Positions 1 to 11,900 of a stretch of DNA of 64,000 nt are shown here, in pieces (within the stretch, counting starts at the first letter, position 1; the number at the start of each line of letters is the position of its first letter). The DNA comes from Nothophaeocryptopus gaeumannii (lineage: Eukaryota; Ascomycota; Dothideomycetes; Mycosphaerellales; Mycosphaerellaceae): contig JASISA010000007.1 of NCBI GenBank assembly GCA_031771865.1, positions 682,001 to 746,000 on the forward strand, in the 5' to 3' direction. The position numbers and the translations under genes are program-made. The notes beneath the pieces were generated by a model. That model did not search any database. It was not told where the DNA came from and was given only the letters and a program-made list of their open reading frames with translations.

Positions 1-838
1 TCTGAATGTCTGGATGTGACATCTTGTGCCTCCTGAAGCAGAATCAAGACGCCAGTCCACAGTGTACGTTGGCTGCTCGCTCACTTCCGCGTACTATGCC
101 GCAGAGACTTCCGATGGGCCAGCTCGTCCGCGAGGTCATGTTGATTACTCGCGCGTTGTGCCAGGTACGGTCAGACTGTGAGGAGAGAGGTTGATGGCTG
201 GGAGATTGGGTTGTTCTTCCAGACGTCTCATTTCCTGCCACGCGGTTTGGTGAAGTCGTCATCAAAGTTCGGCAGCGGCCTGGGCCGCGTCGGAGGCGTT
301 AAAGCTTGAGCCCCCGACCCAATAGCGGGCCGATCGCAAAAAGTGCCGACACTGTGGGCGAAGATGTTCCCGCAACCATTTTGATCAATGTCACTGACAC
401 GACCTGGCGGTTCCTGCGTTGCAGATGTGCTTGAGCGACAAGCTCTCCAAAGCCGGAATCGAATTTGGTAGGTGCGGCAACGTTCGATGGAGTAGCTCAG
501 TAGCTTCCCCTGGTCCTGTGAGACGAGCCCTGAGACGTGGTGCCAATTGGAGCTCCCACCCACCTCGATTTAATCCTCGTATACGACCGTGATGCCAGCC
601 ATCTCTATAACATTGACCACCGCCCAGCCCATCTCAGCTTCGTTTACACCTGCCGCGCAACTGAATCGCTCTTCCACGCGCTATTAGCCAGACTCCTTCG
701 GCGAGAGTTTGCAACGCTGCTGGTAACTCATTACCCGACCCATCCACCCACCATCTTACATCGCTTCCGAATATAAGCGCTGCCTGCAAGGCCACGACAA
801 GCGCCGCACTTAATCCTGACAACTCCCCTCGCTCAGAG
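1..838. promoter_or_regulatory. Leader region of the first gene; no gene seen
   Basis: I find no coding stretch here with recognisable motifs or plausible splice signals on either strand. The last part is the probable promoter and 5' leader of the gene starting at 839. A TATA-like hexamer (TATAAG, 772-777) lies about 62 bases before its ATG, and C-rich runs precede it. Short open frames at 228-563 (-) and 537-776 (+) look like chance. Confidence 0.4.
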
Positions 839-2115
839 ATGGTCTTTTTCAAACGCCTGTCCCGTAGCCGCAGTAACTCGCAGTCCTACGTCGACAGCTA
901 CGACTCCCGCCACGACAGCAAAACCAACAGCCAGACGTACGACGACAAATACGCCACGCCCACCGACTACGACGATCCACAAGGCGTTCCTGTGAGCGCC
1001 CACAGTAACAAGGCCCCTCAGCTTGCTGACCGTCTCCCGAAAGAGACGGCGGACGCTTCGGCAGCGCAGAATATGTACGCGAGACGGGATCGTCCGGTCG
1101 AAGTTGGTCATCAGTATCCCAACAACAACACATATCAGAGCCCGCCTGTGTCGGCTGGCGCAAGAGGCATGAGTAACGGGTACGAAGTGAGCCCGCAGAG
1201 CGCGAAGCACGAGGCGGCGCCCAACCTCTTGTTGGAGGCCTTTAACCAGGCTATTCGACCGTACAACGAGAAGGTGGATAATCTAGAGAGCGAAATCGCA
1301 GATCTTCGCGCCTATATCGAAAGTCTAGAGAGGCAGAGGAACGAGGTACACGCATGGATCGATAAGCGTGGGCTGAGACCAGGTACGTGTGAAGAAGACT
1401 CACCTATACTAGACGCACAATCGTCTCCGCTCGACTTCGCCCGACTAAGCAGCTCGAGCGGCCTTCGATGGCATTTTGAAGCTTGATCCGCTCGAAGCGT
1501 TTGTCACGATCGTACACTAATTCTGCCACAGATGTGCCTCCAAGCATCGCCCAAATAATGGATTCTGCCAGCCACGCATCGTCACCAACACACGCCGCCG
1601 CTACCCTGAACGCGCAGCTCGACCGCAAAATCACCATCGTCAACTTCGACCTCCACAGACTACAAGACGATCTCAACGACTCACTTCCTACACCTTCCTT
1701 CTCCGCCTGCATGCTCAAATTCCTCCCGGACATTTCGCGCCTCTCCTCCCTGCCTTCCGGCCCACGCTACTCTTTTGACCTCCTCCTGAAGCTCGGCGGC
1801 AATCTCAACAGCCACGGCGGGCTCGAGAACGGCGATGAAGACGACATCAACGAGCGCCGAGCATTCTATGGGCGGCTCGATGACGCGATGGTGGACGTGG
1901 TCAAAGGCCGCTTCCGCGAAGAGGGCGATAGCTGGGGCGTTCAGAGGGAAATCAAGCGCATCGAAAAGACAGGTGCATATCTGAGAAACTGGGGTGTAGA
2001 GCCCTATTTTCCGAGAACGCTTGACGTTATGAAGGACGGCAATGGGCATAGTGGTGCTTCTCAACAGGAACAAGCGGCACCAGGCTCAGCAGGGTCACCT
2101 CCGGATTACAACTAG
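839..2115 (+). CDS. Conserved-looking fungal coiled-coil protein of unknown function
   Basis: Two exons, 839-1382 and 1532-2115, encode 375 residues. The 149-bp intron starts GTACGT and ends CACAG, with phase 1 matching on both sides. The N-terminal third is polar and disordered (Ser, Asp, Tyr, Asn, Gln), opening MVFFKRLSRSRS. Residues of roughly 130-180 form a heptad-like helix (NEKVDNLESEIADLRAYIESLER) that probably makes a coiled coil. After the splice, a helical region with the signature MLKFLPDIS and a segment WGVEPYFP follow, then a Gln/Ala/Gly/Pro tail. I do not recognise the family and assign no function. The ATG sits 62 bases after a TATA-like motif and is the first in frame. There is no signal peptide or membrane segment, so a cytosolic or nuclear scaffold-like protein is the most that can be inferred. 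Confidence 0.8.
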
Positions 2116-3051
2116 GCCTCCAAATCGGAGAGCGATCTTGAGAGGCAGGTGTCCCGGCTGTAGGCGATCGACCAAGGGATCTGGGCCCTGGACATGAAGC
2201 GACAGGGGAACTTGAGAAGGCGCCCTCTCCACCAGTATACGAGCGACTGTGCTATTGACGAGTCATCCATGACGGTAAAACAAGGCGAGGCGCTTGAGGC
2301 GTTTGAGAGAGCAACCGACAGAGAAACAGAGACCATTGGGTATATAAAACTTTCGACGTATCCACTTTGGGGACTATTGCAACGGATGGACAGACACGGC
2401 ATCGAAGTAATACAAGTATGAATTAATGACTATGGATTCATGAGATGGGCAAGCTGGGCTGGGCTGTATTATTTCCTTGAGGATGTGGTGTAATCGTATA
2501 TAGCATTGCTGGACAGTAAAGGGAATGAAACGGCCTGTGGTATCCTTTCAGCCAGGTTCCTATTCCTCGGCACACTCGATCCAATCTCCGCGACTACGCT
2601 GTGAAATGGATGGACTCAGGAAAACTTCGGATGCGCCTCAAGACATTCTTACCAAGAAAGACTTTTGGATTACTAGAAGCTCACATCCCTGGGAAACTCA
2701 AAAAGAAAAACGCCCCTGATGATGCCCTGATGCGCTGCAACTCTTCGAACGACCCAAACCCGCCTTGCAAACGTTGAAACGAAAACGCCTTTCAAAACGA
2801 GCCAACTCCTTGTCAAGCGACTGCCTTTTTTCTCAATCATGCGGAATGTGCAATGCGATGCTTCTCGACAAAGCCCAAACCTTTGCTCCTCAAACATGCT
2901 CAAACGCGCCATTCAAGACTCTCGCTCGATCAGCGCTGAGCCAATCTCTTTCGCTCCTCCGAGGACGTCGTATCAGCGCCATACCAACTCCTCTCACTTT
3001 CGTTCCTCGAAGCACGCTCCAAAGCCCAAAAGCACTTCTTCAACTCCCCAA
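2116..3051. other. Intergenic, 3' flanks of two converging genes
   Basis: This stretch separates the tail-to-tail genes ending at 2115 (+) and 3052 (-). Several open frames of 60-130 codons cross it, but none has a start context, splice continuity or recognisable motif. The reading frame at 2839-3387 (+) is mainly the antisense shadow of the downstream gene. Confidence 0.4.
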
Positions 3052-4190
3052 CTAAGAGTTAAAAATCACATCCTTGCAAGCCTTGCACGTCTGCAATTGA
3101 TGCGGACTCTGCTTACTCTTCCTCACACGCCACACAAAATCCGCAAATTCCTCATGATCTGCGAACTTCTCGACGAGCTTGCCTATGGGGTTCTTAACCG
3201 GGTCGCAGAGGTCGATGTTCAGGTCCTCGATGATGGTACGGAGCGGACAGTCGCAGATGCGGCCGGCGAGGTGGCCGGTCTCGGTGTTGCCAATTTCGAA
3301 CTGGGTGAGGATGAACATGTTGTGGTTGATGGGTCGGGGTGCGGTGAAGGTGAAGCGATAGGTTGTGTAGCCCTGGGAGGGGGTTAGTACGAGGTGAAGT
3401 GTACGAGGTGAAGTGGAAAAGGCGGGTGATCAGGTGGGATGGGACGTACCTCGAAGCGTGTGTTGGTGTTCACCGGCCTCTTGATTAAGAAGCTGAATTT
3501 TGGGATCAAATCCACATATGCTCCCAAGCTGCGCAAGTAGTTTCCCACGCACGACTGCTGCACCGTCCCATCATCGAATTGGATTCCCGGGTTCTCGGCG
3601 GCGAAGATGGGCGCGACTTCCCAGCGCATTTGGCGACAGGTGTTGGCGATGGCGGGAATGTTGTTGGAAACCTTCGAGTGTTGGCAGGCTCCTTGGCTGC
3701 AGGTGCAGGGCTTGAGATCGACTTCCACAAACTGATCATTCACGACGGCGAGGCGGTAAATTCGATTGCGAAGCTCGCCGGGAAGTTTGTAGAAGTTGCC
3801 GATATCTGAGCTGGGGCAGTTGCTCGTGGGCGTCATCGGTGGGGGAGTGCTATGGCGCTGGACAGCATCGCTGGACCAGAACTCATCCATCTCATCCATC
3901 TGCTCCGACTCGCTCTCCTCCTTGGTGATGACCACGCTAGGAAACCACCGGTTCATTTGAGATACTTGGTCATCGCGAGTACCAGTCTTCCAGACTTGCG
4001 AGGATCGCAGTGCGCCTAACTCACGCGACTTCTTCTTGAACATGTCCGGGCGCGGGATGGGGCCTGCTCTTCGGCCTCTGCTGTCGAAACCTGGGCCAGG
4101 GTGGACGAGGCGAAGTACTGACGTTAAGGGAATGGCGGGATCGACTGGCAGCTGATTGCTAGCGATGAACTGAGTGTCGAGGACGGGCAT
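3052..4190 (-). CDS. F-box-like (LPxELR) protein
   Basis: Exon 1 is 4190-3450 and exon 2 is 3372-3052; the 77-bp intron (GTACGT...CCCAG) is phase 0. The 353-residue product has a disordered acidic N-terminal half, then the hallmark FYKLPGELRNRIYRLAVV near residue 135. That short F-box-like helix opens a very large family of filamentous ascomycete proteins. A typical continuation follows: CxC..CxH residues, NTCRQMRWEVAPIF (returning-strand motif) and an acidic C-terminal half ending in KACKDVIFNS. Family members are generally of unknown function, and a role as a substrate adaptor for SCF ubiquitin ligases is only a guess. It diverges from the gene at 4588, sharing about 400 bp of upstream DNA. 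Confidence 0.85.
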
Positions 4191-4587
4191 AATTTCGTCG
4201 TGCGAGTTCGTCGCGCTCTATTGTCGTTGATGCCGCAGCTGTGTTTGGTGGAGAAACATGTTCCAAGAGGGGGCGAGGTGGGAGTGTTTGTTTTATGCGG
4301 AGCAGCGGGAGGTGTCGCCGACTTCACTTCACAGAGACCTGGAAGGTACGTGAGGCTGCAGCTGCGCGGGAGCCAATGATTGCGGAGGGCCCCTGCTGAT
4401 TGCCTGAGGTACTAAGGAAGTTGCCAAGCCTTTCACATGCGGGTCGCGCCTTCCGCCCACGCTGCGCGATCAAAACAAAAAACAAAAACAACGCGAAATT
4501 CGTCACCCAACCGCAAACCATCACCCTCGCGCACAGAGACGCCTCGCTCATTCGGCCCGCTCTCACAGTCACCACACGGATTCGAAG
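4191..4587. promoter_or_regulatory. Divergent promoter region
   Basis: This 397-bp gap lies between two divergently transcribed genes (ATG at 4190 on minus, 4588 on plus), so it must hold both promoters. It contains an A-rich run (about 4471-4494, AACAAAAAACAAAAACAA) followed by a C-rich stretch before the plus-strand ATG. No clear TATA box is seen. Confidence 0.4.
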
Positions 4588-5717
4588 ATGGCAGAAGACG
4601 GCCGGTTCTTCCACAATGACGACGGAACCGAGCGTCTGAAGCGCATTGAGCGCGAGCAGAAGCGCGTCAAGCTGGAGCTCCAGCAGATGGACCTGTAAGA
4701 CGAGGCTGAGCGCCTACGCAGCATCTCTGCGGTGCGCCTCTCTCCATTCACTTCTCTCGTGAACCTGCTGACGTTCGCCAGGGCCTGGGCGCGCTCAGCA
4801 ACGCTTCCTTGAGAGATTCTCGCGGTAACCCTTTCCGCACTCCAGCGACTGAGTCACAGGACGATGTCAAACCGATTATCCCACAAACGGTTGACCTTAC
4901 CTCGCCATCGCCGCCGAATCCGCGACCTGCACCTGTGGCCATCAAACGTGAGAGAGAGCCGTCACTTGATCACCTCGAGCAGGCAATTGCTGGACCTGCA
5001 CCGGGCTTGATCGACCTCCTGGGCACCGTCGACACTTCGGCCAAGAAACGAGTCGACCGATACCCGCTACTCACGGACGACCCCAACTACGCCAGCATTG
5101 TCAAGGTCGGCACGCGCTACATTGAGCTCCTTTGTTGCTATTGTAAGGCGAATGCGTATGGAGCTCGAGGTAACGCCCTGTTCAAGGGTGCCAATGGGTT
5201 GCAGAAGCATGTCGTCAAGCTGCACCAGGATCAGAAGGAAAAGCCAGATGATTTCGGACTTCCAACGTTGGTCCGCAAGTGCACCATACATCGCTTGAGT
5301 CCCGAAGAGGTTCAAGCGATGCTCGATAAGGACACTTCTGTCTACACCGTTGATAAGATACCTGCTTCCGCTGGAGCGCCCACCGCGCCTACCCCATCGC
5401 CCATACCGGACGACATCTCTCAGCCGGCAGCAGTCCCCCGGAAGCGTAAGAAGGTCCATGCAGCTTCGAGCGAATTTGACGATGATTTGGATGAGTCTGT
5501 CGTCGAGAGGCCGTTTGTGATGCAGACACGAAACAATGGGCGAAGGTATCGTTGGAGTAGCACTCTCAACGCAGATAGCGTGCTTGTAAGCTCACCAATC
5601 TCCGAGCAGGAGCCGTGCACCAGGCCAAACTATGGCCCGCCGCTGATGTCCCAGTATGGACTCAACGAAGAAGAGGACGACCTACCGCTGGCGCTGAGAA
5701 TGGGGAGGCGTTTCTAA
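4588..5717 (+). CDS. Nuclear-type zinc-finger-like protein with a contested first intron
   Basis: Preferred model: exons 4588-4694 and 4799-5717, 341 residues. The intron has a strong donor (GTAAGA) and acceptor CTCAG, and phase 2 is kept. The protein begins MAEDGRFFHNDDGTERLKR, a charged coiled-coil-prone helix. A Pro-rich linker follows, then a compact domain with C-C-Y-C and H-V-V-K-L-H spaced like a C2H2 finger. The tail is basic (PRKRKKVH, a likely nuclear localisation signal) and ends in an acidic segment. An alternative structure continues the helix (DEAERLRSIS) to a donor at 4732 and acceptor at 4781, also phase 0, but carries an in-frame TAA at 4696-4698. The family is not recognised. 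No other in-frame ATG lies near the start of exon 2, so the first exon is needed. Confidence 0.7.
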
Positions 5718-5829
5718 TGGCTCTCGACTGTTCGGATGATGACAGGTACGATGATGGGAGCGAATGGACGGTGTCTTCTGTTGGACGGACCTGTGGGTAT
5801 CAAACTGAAGTTCTCCTTGAGTTCACCTT

Positions 5830-8026
5830 TCAAGACTTCATGAGCTTCTCTGCGCCTTCGTAGAACGATGGGAGCGGCTCTTGATGCCTTTGGAACAACA
5901 CCCACTTCCTCAAATGCCAGGCCGCATTGCGGATTTGATACCTCGAATGCTTCCATGTTGTCACACTGAACACTTGATCGAGCTCCTCGAGTGTGAGTGC
6001 CTGCGAACAGTATCAGCATTCGTCGTTTCCTGCAATTGAACAGGGACACGCTCACCTTCGTCTCAGGCATAAATAGCAGTACCAGAACCCATAAGATCAA
6101 ACACCATGCAGCGTACCATCCGAAAGCACCTTCTGGCTTGAATGCCTGCACCAAGTGAGGCCACGTGAAGCTGAGGATGAAGTTGAAGCACCAAGTCGTC
6201 GCCGTCGCCCAGGACATGCCCACGTCTCTTACATGCATCGGGAAAGCCTCAGCACTGTATGAGAACGGTACCGGACCCATGCCTGGCGAATAGAAGCATT
6301 CGAAGAGATACATGCCAGTTGTGATCATTGCCGTGCGGGTCACGACGTGAGATTCAGGGATGAGAAATGATAGGCCAGTCCAGAGAAGGCATATGCAGAG
6401 GAATGGATAAGTGATCAGCAGGAGTGGTCGGCGGCCGTAGGTGTCGATCTATCATGGTCATGTCAGAAATTTGCTTACGAAGCTGATTGTGTTGTAGGGT
6501 TTATGCTTACTGTGAAGAACGCTGGCAGCGCGAACAGCCAATTCAGGATACCGGTGCCCATGGACACAAGCAAAGCGTTGCTGCGACCGTATCCTCCTTC
6601 TTCGAAGATCGTGGTCGAGTAGTACGCTGGAGAATTGTGTCAGCTTACGATCACGGTTCCAGCAGCACATCGTCAGCTCACTAATTACATTGACGCCGCA
6701 GAACTGTTGTCCGAACATCACGATCCAAGTCGCCCAGGTCGCACGTCTATTCCTTGGAATGCTGAACAGCTCCCAGAACTGCGTGAACAGATTCTTGCCG
6801 GTATTGATCTTTGCCTCAATCTCCACGCCAACACGAGTGTAGTAGAGATCCCTGGCAGCTTGGAGGTCGCTCTGTCGAAGCTGTCGAAATGCACGGAAGG
6901 CCTTTTGCATCTTGCCGTGTTGGATTAACCATCTATGATAGACGTCAGCTCTCTGTTCCTCTCAACTCCGTTGTGTAATGCGATAATGAAAACATACCTC
7001 GGACTCTCCGGACAAAAATAAATCTGCACACAAACGAGCACCGGCAAAGCAACCGTACTCCCCAAAATTAACCTCCACGCCAGATCCGGTCTCAATCCTC
7101 CAAATGCCACACCCATGATATTCCCCATCATAATCCCGAATGCCGTCCAGACTTGCCATTGCATGACCAATGCCCCACGGATAGGCGCTGGTGCACATTC
7201 CGCGGTATACACAGGAACGGTGCTCGATTTGCTTCCGATTCCTACCCCGAGGACGAATCGTGCGATGAATAGATTGACCCAGGAGTTTGCCACGCCTTCC
7301 CAGATACTCGCCACAGCCGCAATAAAACAGCTCAGGAAAATCGTCCCTCTCCTCGCAAAGACTTTGTTGAGAGGCTCTGTGAGCCAACATCCTAGAATCG
7401 CACATGCCAGATACGGAGCTCCGACAATCAATCCCGTCAGGTTAGATTGCATGCTTTGAGAAAAGCGTTTTGATGGAGAGACGTTTAGGTCGGCGAGGTA
7501 AAATGCCTGCGCGCCGTTGTTTACGGATTTGTCCATTCCTTGCACAGCGGCGGCCATGGAGGACATGGAGAAGAGGAAGTAGAGCATCCAGGGTTGGGAC
7601 CATTTGTGGGTGTGTTCCTACAAAAATCAAACGAGTTTGTCAGTCAACCAATCACTTTGGACCATCAAGTTTAGTTCGCGTTATTAAATATGCTTGACTT
7701 ACCCTTTCCAAAATCGCTTTATCCTCCGCTGTCAAATCATCCATCTCCTGCACAGCATATGGTCGTTGCGCAACGAGGGCGCCTTTTCTCATCACTTCGA
7801 CATGTTCTGTTAATCCGTGTTCGGCGCAAAAAGCGTCGACATCTTTGAGCAGAGTTTCGCGGTCGACTCCAGCGAGAGGATTCTCAAAGACTGCGCTGAG
7901 CTTTTGACCGCCTTCGACGGGGACAGCCAGGATGCCGTCGCGTTCTTAATTGTTGAGATTGTCGACGAGGTGAGGGAAAGGGGAGTCGGAGCTGTCCTTA
8001 GTCTGGGGAACAGAATTAGTCGCCAT
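5830..8026 (-). CDS. MFS sugar transporter, with an in-frame TAA at codon 27
   Basis: Six exons: 8026-7703, 7617-6998, 6932-6682, 6626-6511, 6448-6056 and 6000-5830. All introns are GT-AG with consistent phases, giving 624 codons. Sugar-porter motifs are in order: GRxG-type loop ARRGTIFLS, PESPRWLIQHGK at the TM6 end, GQQFCGVNVITYYSTTIF in TM7, DTYGRRPLLL and PETKALTLEELDQVF after TM12. Twelve membrane helices can be traced. It should import hexoses, maltose-type oligosaccharides or related polyols at the plasma membrane; the substrate is unknown. Codon 27 (7948-7946) is TAA, between VDNLNN and ERDGILAVPVEGG, and the sequence after it reads as normal family N terminus. This is therefore a recent nonsense change, an undetected 5' exon structure, or a base error. 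Everything downstream is intact. The next in-frame ATG lies over 60 codons later (VMRKGA). Confidence 0.8.
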
Positions 8027-8910
8027 CGTGAATGCGTTGTGTGTTGTCCGCGATCGAAAAAACTGACAGAGCAGCGAAGATATAAGCAATAGTAGGATCG
8101 GAGCAAGTCTCAACCCGAATGCTTTGTGTCCACCCAGCGCGAAAGAACCGCTCTACATACATACCCAATCCCTCATCGAAGGATTGAGGAGGGAGGGAGA
8201 TCGCTGTCTACCTCATGTGCTCAGCAGCCCTCAGCCATGCGAATCAGCGAACGGTACGACTTGAAATTTCCACCCTGGCACCAGCTTCAGGTCCAAATCC
8301 TCCCGACCACAGCAGCAGCGCAAGACGGTACGAATACGCACAGCCAAAGACAACAGAGCAACAACTCGAAACCCTGCAGACCGGTATCCCATTCACGTGG
8401 AGTGAAACGTGCGGGGAGCGCTTTCGCTTCCACGTGTAGCACCGGGACAAAGCGCATCGTTACCAATTTGAGGAACATATAGGAAGATCTGAAGGTGGCA
8501 GAGGAGTCTTGTGCATCGCTTGTGTGTGAAGCTTGGGCTTTCCAGGATCCATTGGCCTCACTGACTGCAGCTTTTGCCGAATTCCGATCGAGCTGAAGGT
8601 GAAGGATTTCTCGAGATAGCCACTTGTGTCATCTGAGAGGCCTGAGGAATCCTTGTGCTGTACGTCTTGTCTGACTAACCTGTCATCATTGGAGATCACT
8701 CTGAGTCTTGGTTGGTAGAATGAATTCTGGGCCGGAATGTCAATAAGAGAGCAAAGCATACTGGTTTCCTGTTGGACTTGCGCTGACTGATGTCTCATAT
8801 TCACTATATATTTAGTCAGCGTACAAAGAGGTAAATGCTGCCATCTGACAGTTTCCTTGGGGTGGACACTTGGCTCCCTTTTGCCACAATCTCAATTGAC
8901 AAGGGCCTGT
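8027..8910. other. Intergenic: promoter of the transporter and 3' flank of SCM3
   Basis: The first few hundred bases are the promoter of the minus-strand transporter (ATG at 8026); the rest follows the stop of SCM3. Small open frames at 8126-8482 and 8215-8439 (+) have no recognisable features. Two CACGTG-type cores occur near 8395 and 8431 (TTCACGTGGA, TCCACGTGTA), which are possible bHLH-binding sites. Confidence 0.35.
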
Positions 8911-11900
8911 CTATTCAATCCATGCCAGTTCGTCCTCTTCAGGATCGCGCAAGTCTCTCACAGGAGTCTCAACAACTCGTCTTCTCCAACCACCCGCTGG
9001 CGAAGCAGTCCTATGGTCGATGATTGGTGTAGCTAACTCCCTCAACTGCGAGATGCGCGAGCCTGTCAATCGAGGAGTCTTGAACATGCTTGCCGGTGTC
9101 CTTGGTTTCATGAATGTGGGAGAGCTGGATGACTGAGCCTGCTGAGTCTCTTTGGGCAGTACTGATGCAGACACAGTCGCCTCGGTCGTCGTGGCGGCTG
9201 TTCTCGTTGGGGACCGCTGGAGGCGACGATTTTCCGAGCTCACAATCTCCTCGGCACTTGGATCACTGTCGGGGATCTCTGGAGTCACTGGAGACTTCTT
9301 CAGAACCGAGCTTGTTGGTTCACTTCTTCGTCGTCGCAGTCGACTGCTCAGCCTGCGTGTCGTCAAGAGCTTGGGGGTAGATATCGTCACTTGCGGCGAG
9401 AAGGTGACGTGACGAGATGGCGGCCTTTCGGGTTCTGTCACTGAAAGTTCCGAGGCTGTGGCTTCTTCGTCTTCAGTAGCAACATTCGGCCCTGATGCTG
9501 GCGAGTTGTTATGCTCGTGCTCCTGAGCTGGCTCCGACGGTTGCGCGTCGAGACTTGTTCTCAAGCCCGATTTGCGTGGCCGCCCACGTTTCTTTATACC
9601 AACATCGACGCGCTCTGCAGGTCCTTCGACATTCTCTTGAAGTCTCCATTCAGTATTCCTGCTTCGGCTGGACGCCCGCTCAAATGAGTCGCTGTTGAGT
9701 AATTCTCGACGAATGCTGTGTTTCCACTTATGATCGGTTCGAAAATAGATGTACCTGTCTTCGATCCAGGCATAGATTTGCTTGCAGGTCATTGGTGCTT
9801 GAATGCTCTCGAGGGCGGAGGTGATAAGCTCCGCCCAGGATAGGTCTGGCCTAGACGCTCGAACATTCCAGGTACCGACATCCTCTGGACGGTCTGTAGC
9901 GGGTGTGCCAGCCTCGTCTGGCAAAGTTTGACCCATGCTCTGCTCTGCGGCAGTGATGAATGAAGCCTCTTCAAACTCACTGCGCTGATTCTTTGAATTC
10001 TCGGTTGGCTTTCGAAATGTGGCAACAGGCAGATTAGTATCCACAGGCATAACTTCTAGGTTCGGATCGATGTTTGCAGCGTTGCTATCATCGACGGGAA
10101 GTGTGGCATCAAGATAATCGTCCTCTAGGGGCGGCACCACAACATCCCTTGGGGCTGTGAAGGAGACGAAGTAAGGCGAGCCATGCTGCCCATTCCGCGA
10201 AGGGGTCGAATGCGTGATGGTAACGGAGTCGTCGCACGGTGCGTCATGCGATCCAAAATCTGTAATTGCCTCAATAGGCTGATCCTTATCAGTAGGTGTG
10301 TAGGACTGTAGCATCTCTTCTTCAAGCTGCTGTGACGCTGCGTCATCTTCCACGACACGGTCTGCGCTCTCACTCCCTCTATTGGGCACCTGAAGCGCCG
10401 GGTCCAACTGCACAGCTGTCGGGGAACTACGAAGATCGATGTGCATGGCGGGCCCAAGTGGGATATTTTGTGGCAATGTGGCGTAATCAGACCGTCGTCG
10501 CAGACTGTTTCCAAGAGCTCGCCGCAGAAGTGGTGTCCCCGTGCTTTGAAGGCCAGACGGCAGCTGAGCTGGTAGACTATGTCGCTTCGAAAGCTTCATT
10601 GACCAGTGATTTTGCAACGAGTGAGGAGCTCTACCTGGAAAATGGTTTGCCATATGTGTCCAGGTCAAGCCCCTTTGACGGAGGCGAACAATTTGTTCAT
10701 CCTCAGTGGGTGTGTATCGCTGATTGGGCCTACTCGCCTGGGCGCTTTCATCAACGTCCGACGAGGGTGTCTCTCGGGCAGGCGTCGCATCTAGAGACTC
10801 TGTTGGAACGTGACTGGCGATAGGCCTGTGGCGGGCTGCGCTCGGACTGAGAGAGATGCGCATTTGGGAGTCAGGCGTTCCCTCGCGCCTGAGTTGAGGC
10901 ATTGGAAATTTGTACTCATATCGATGTTTGACCAGATCTGCTGGTCGACGATCCAATCTCAGAGAGATGTCAGCCCAGTCAAGCTCTTCATCCTCTCTTG
11001 AGCGCCTGATCAATTCATCTTCGTCGTATTCAAATCGCTCAGCGCGGAAATCTGCAGTTGATTGTTCTGCCAGTTCGGGATCCACGGCGAGGATTCGATC
11101 TTCCATGGTGCCTGTTATTAGATCATTGCGCAAGGTTTGTGTATGCTTCCTCTTGGACGGTTCAAGCTGACTCGAATAGCGTTTTTGAATTGCTCCGAAT
11201 GGTCGTCCAAGAAAGTTTTTGGAAATCTCATTCCAGCTGAGTCTGTCAATCTCCTTCAGTCGGACCAGCAGTGCGTCCTCTTCAGCTGAGAACTGCCAGT
11301 TCTTCCTGGACCACGTGTCCTGCGGTGAGTTGCCAAGGCCACCTTGCGAGACCGGAGATTCTTCCTTCACCTCGTTTCGTTGATATTCCGTTCCTGGAAG
11401 CGGGCTGTAGCGTGCCTCGAAAAAATTGCCAGCATGACCCCGTGATACATCGCTGGCTTGTTCTTGCCTCCATGGGCCTGGGCTCGGGCTGGCGGACATT
11501 GGCCTGAGATCCAAATTGAAGATGTCGCGTCCAGGTCCAGGACGATTATGAAGTTTCGAACTGTATCTGGCCTGGACAGAACACATGCTCTTGGATGGAA
11601 AGTAACGCGCGATGGCGTCCCATGGTAGTCGATCTCGTTCCTTGAGCCTGATAATGATGGCGTCTTCTTCAGGTGTCCAACGGGAATATTTGGCATTGCT
11701 CCGACTAGGTGTCAGTTGGCGCGAAGTATTGGCAGGATAGATACTGGATGGACTGCGACTTGCATGTTCAAACATTCGTCGAGGCTCCGGTGTTCGGTGG
11801 ACCAACAGATCCGAAAGTGGTACTTCTAGCCTTGACCTCAACGATCCGTTCGATCGAGTCACAGTGGCGTGTTCGGCGGAATCACCTAGAACCGCATCAC

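Noticed and set aside
2839..3387. 182-codon plus-strand frame
   Set aside because: Its second half is the antisense of the F-box-like gene's second exon; the first half has no features.
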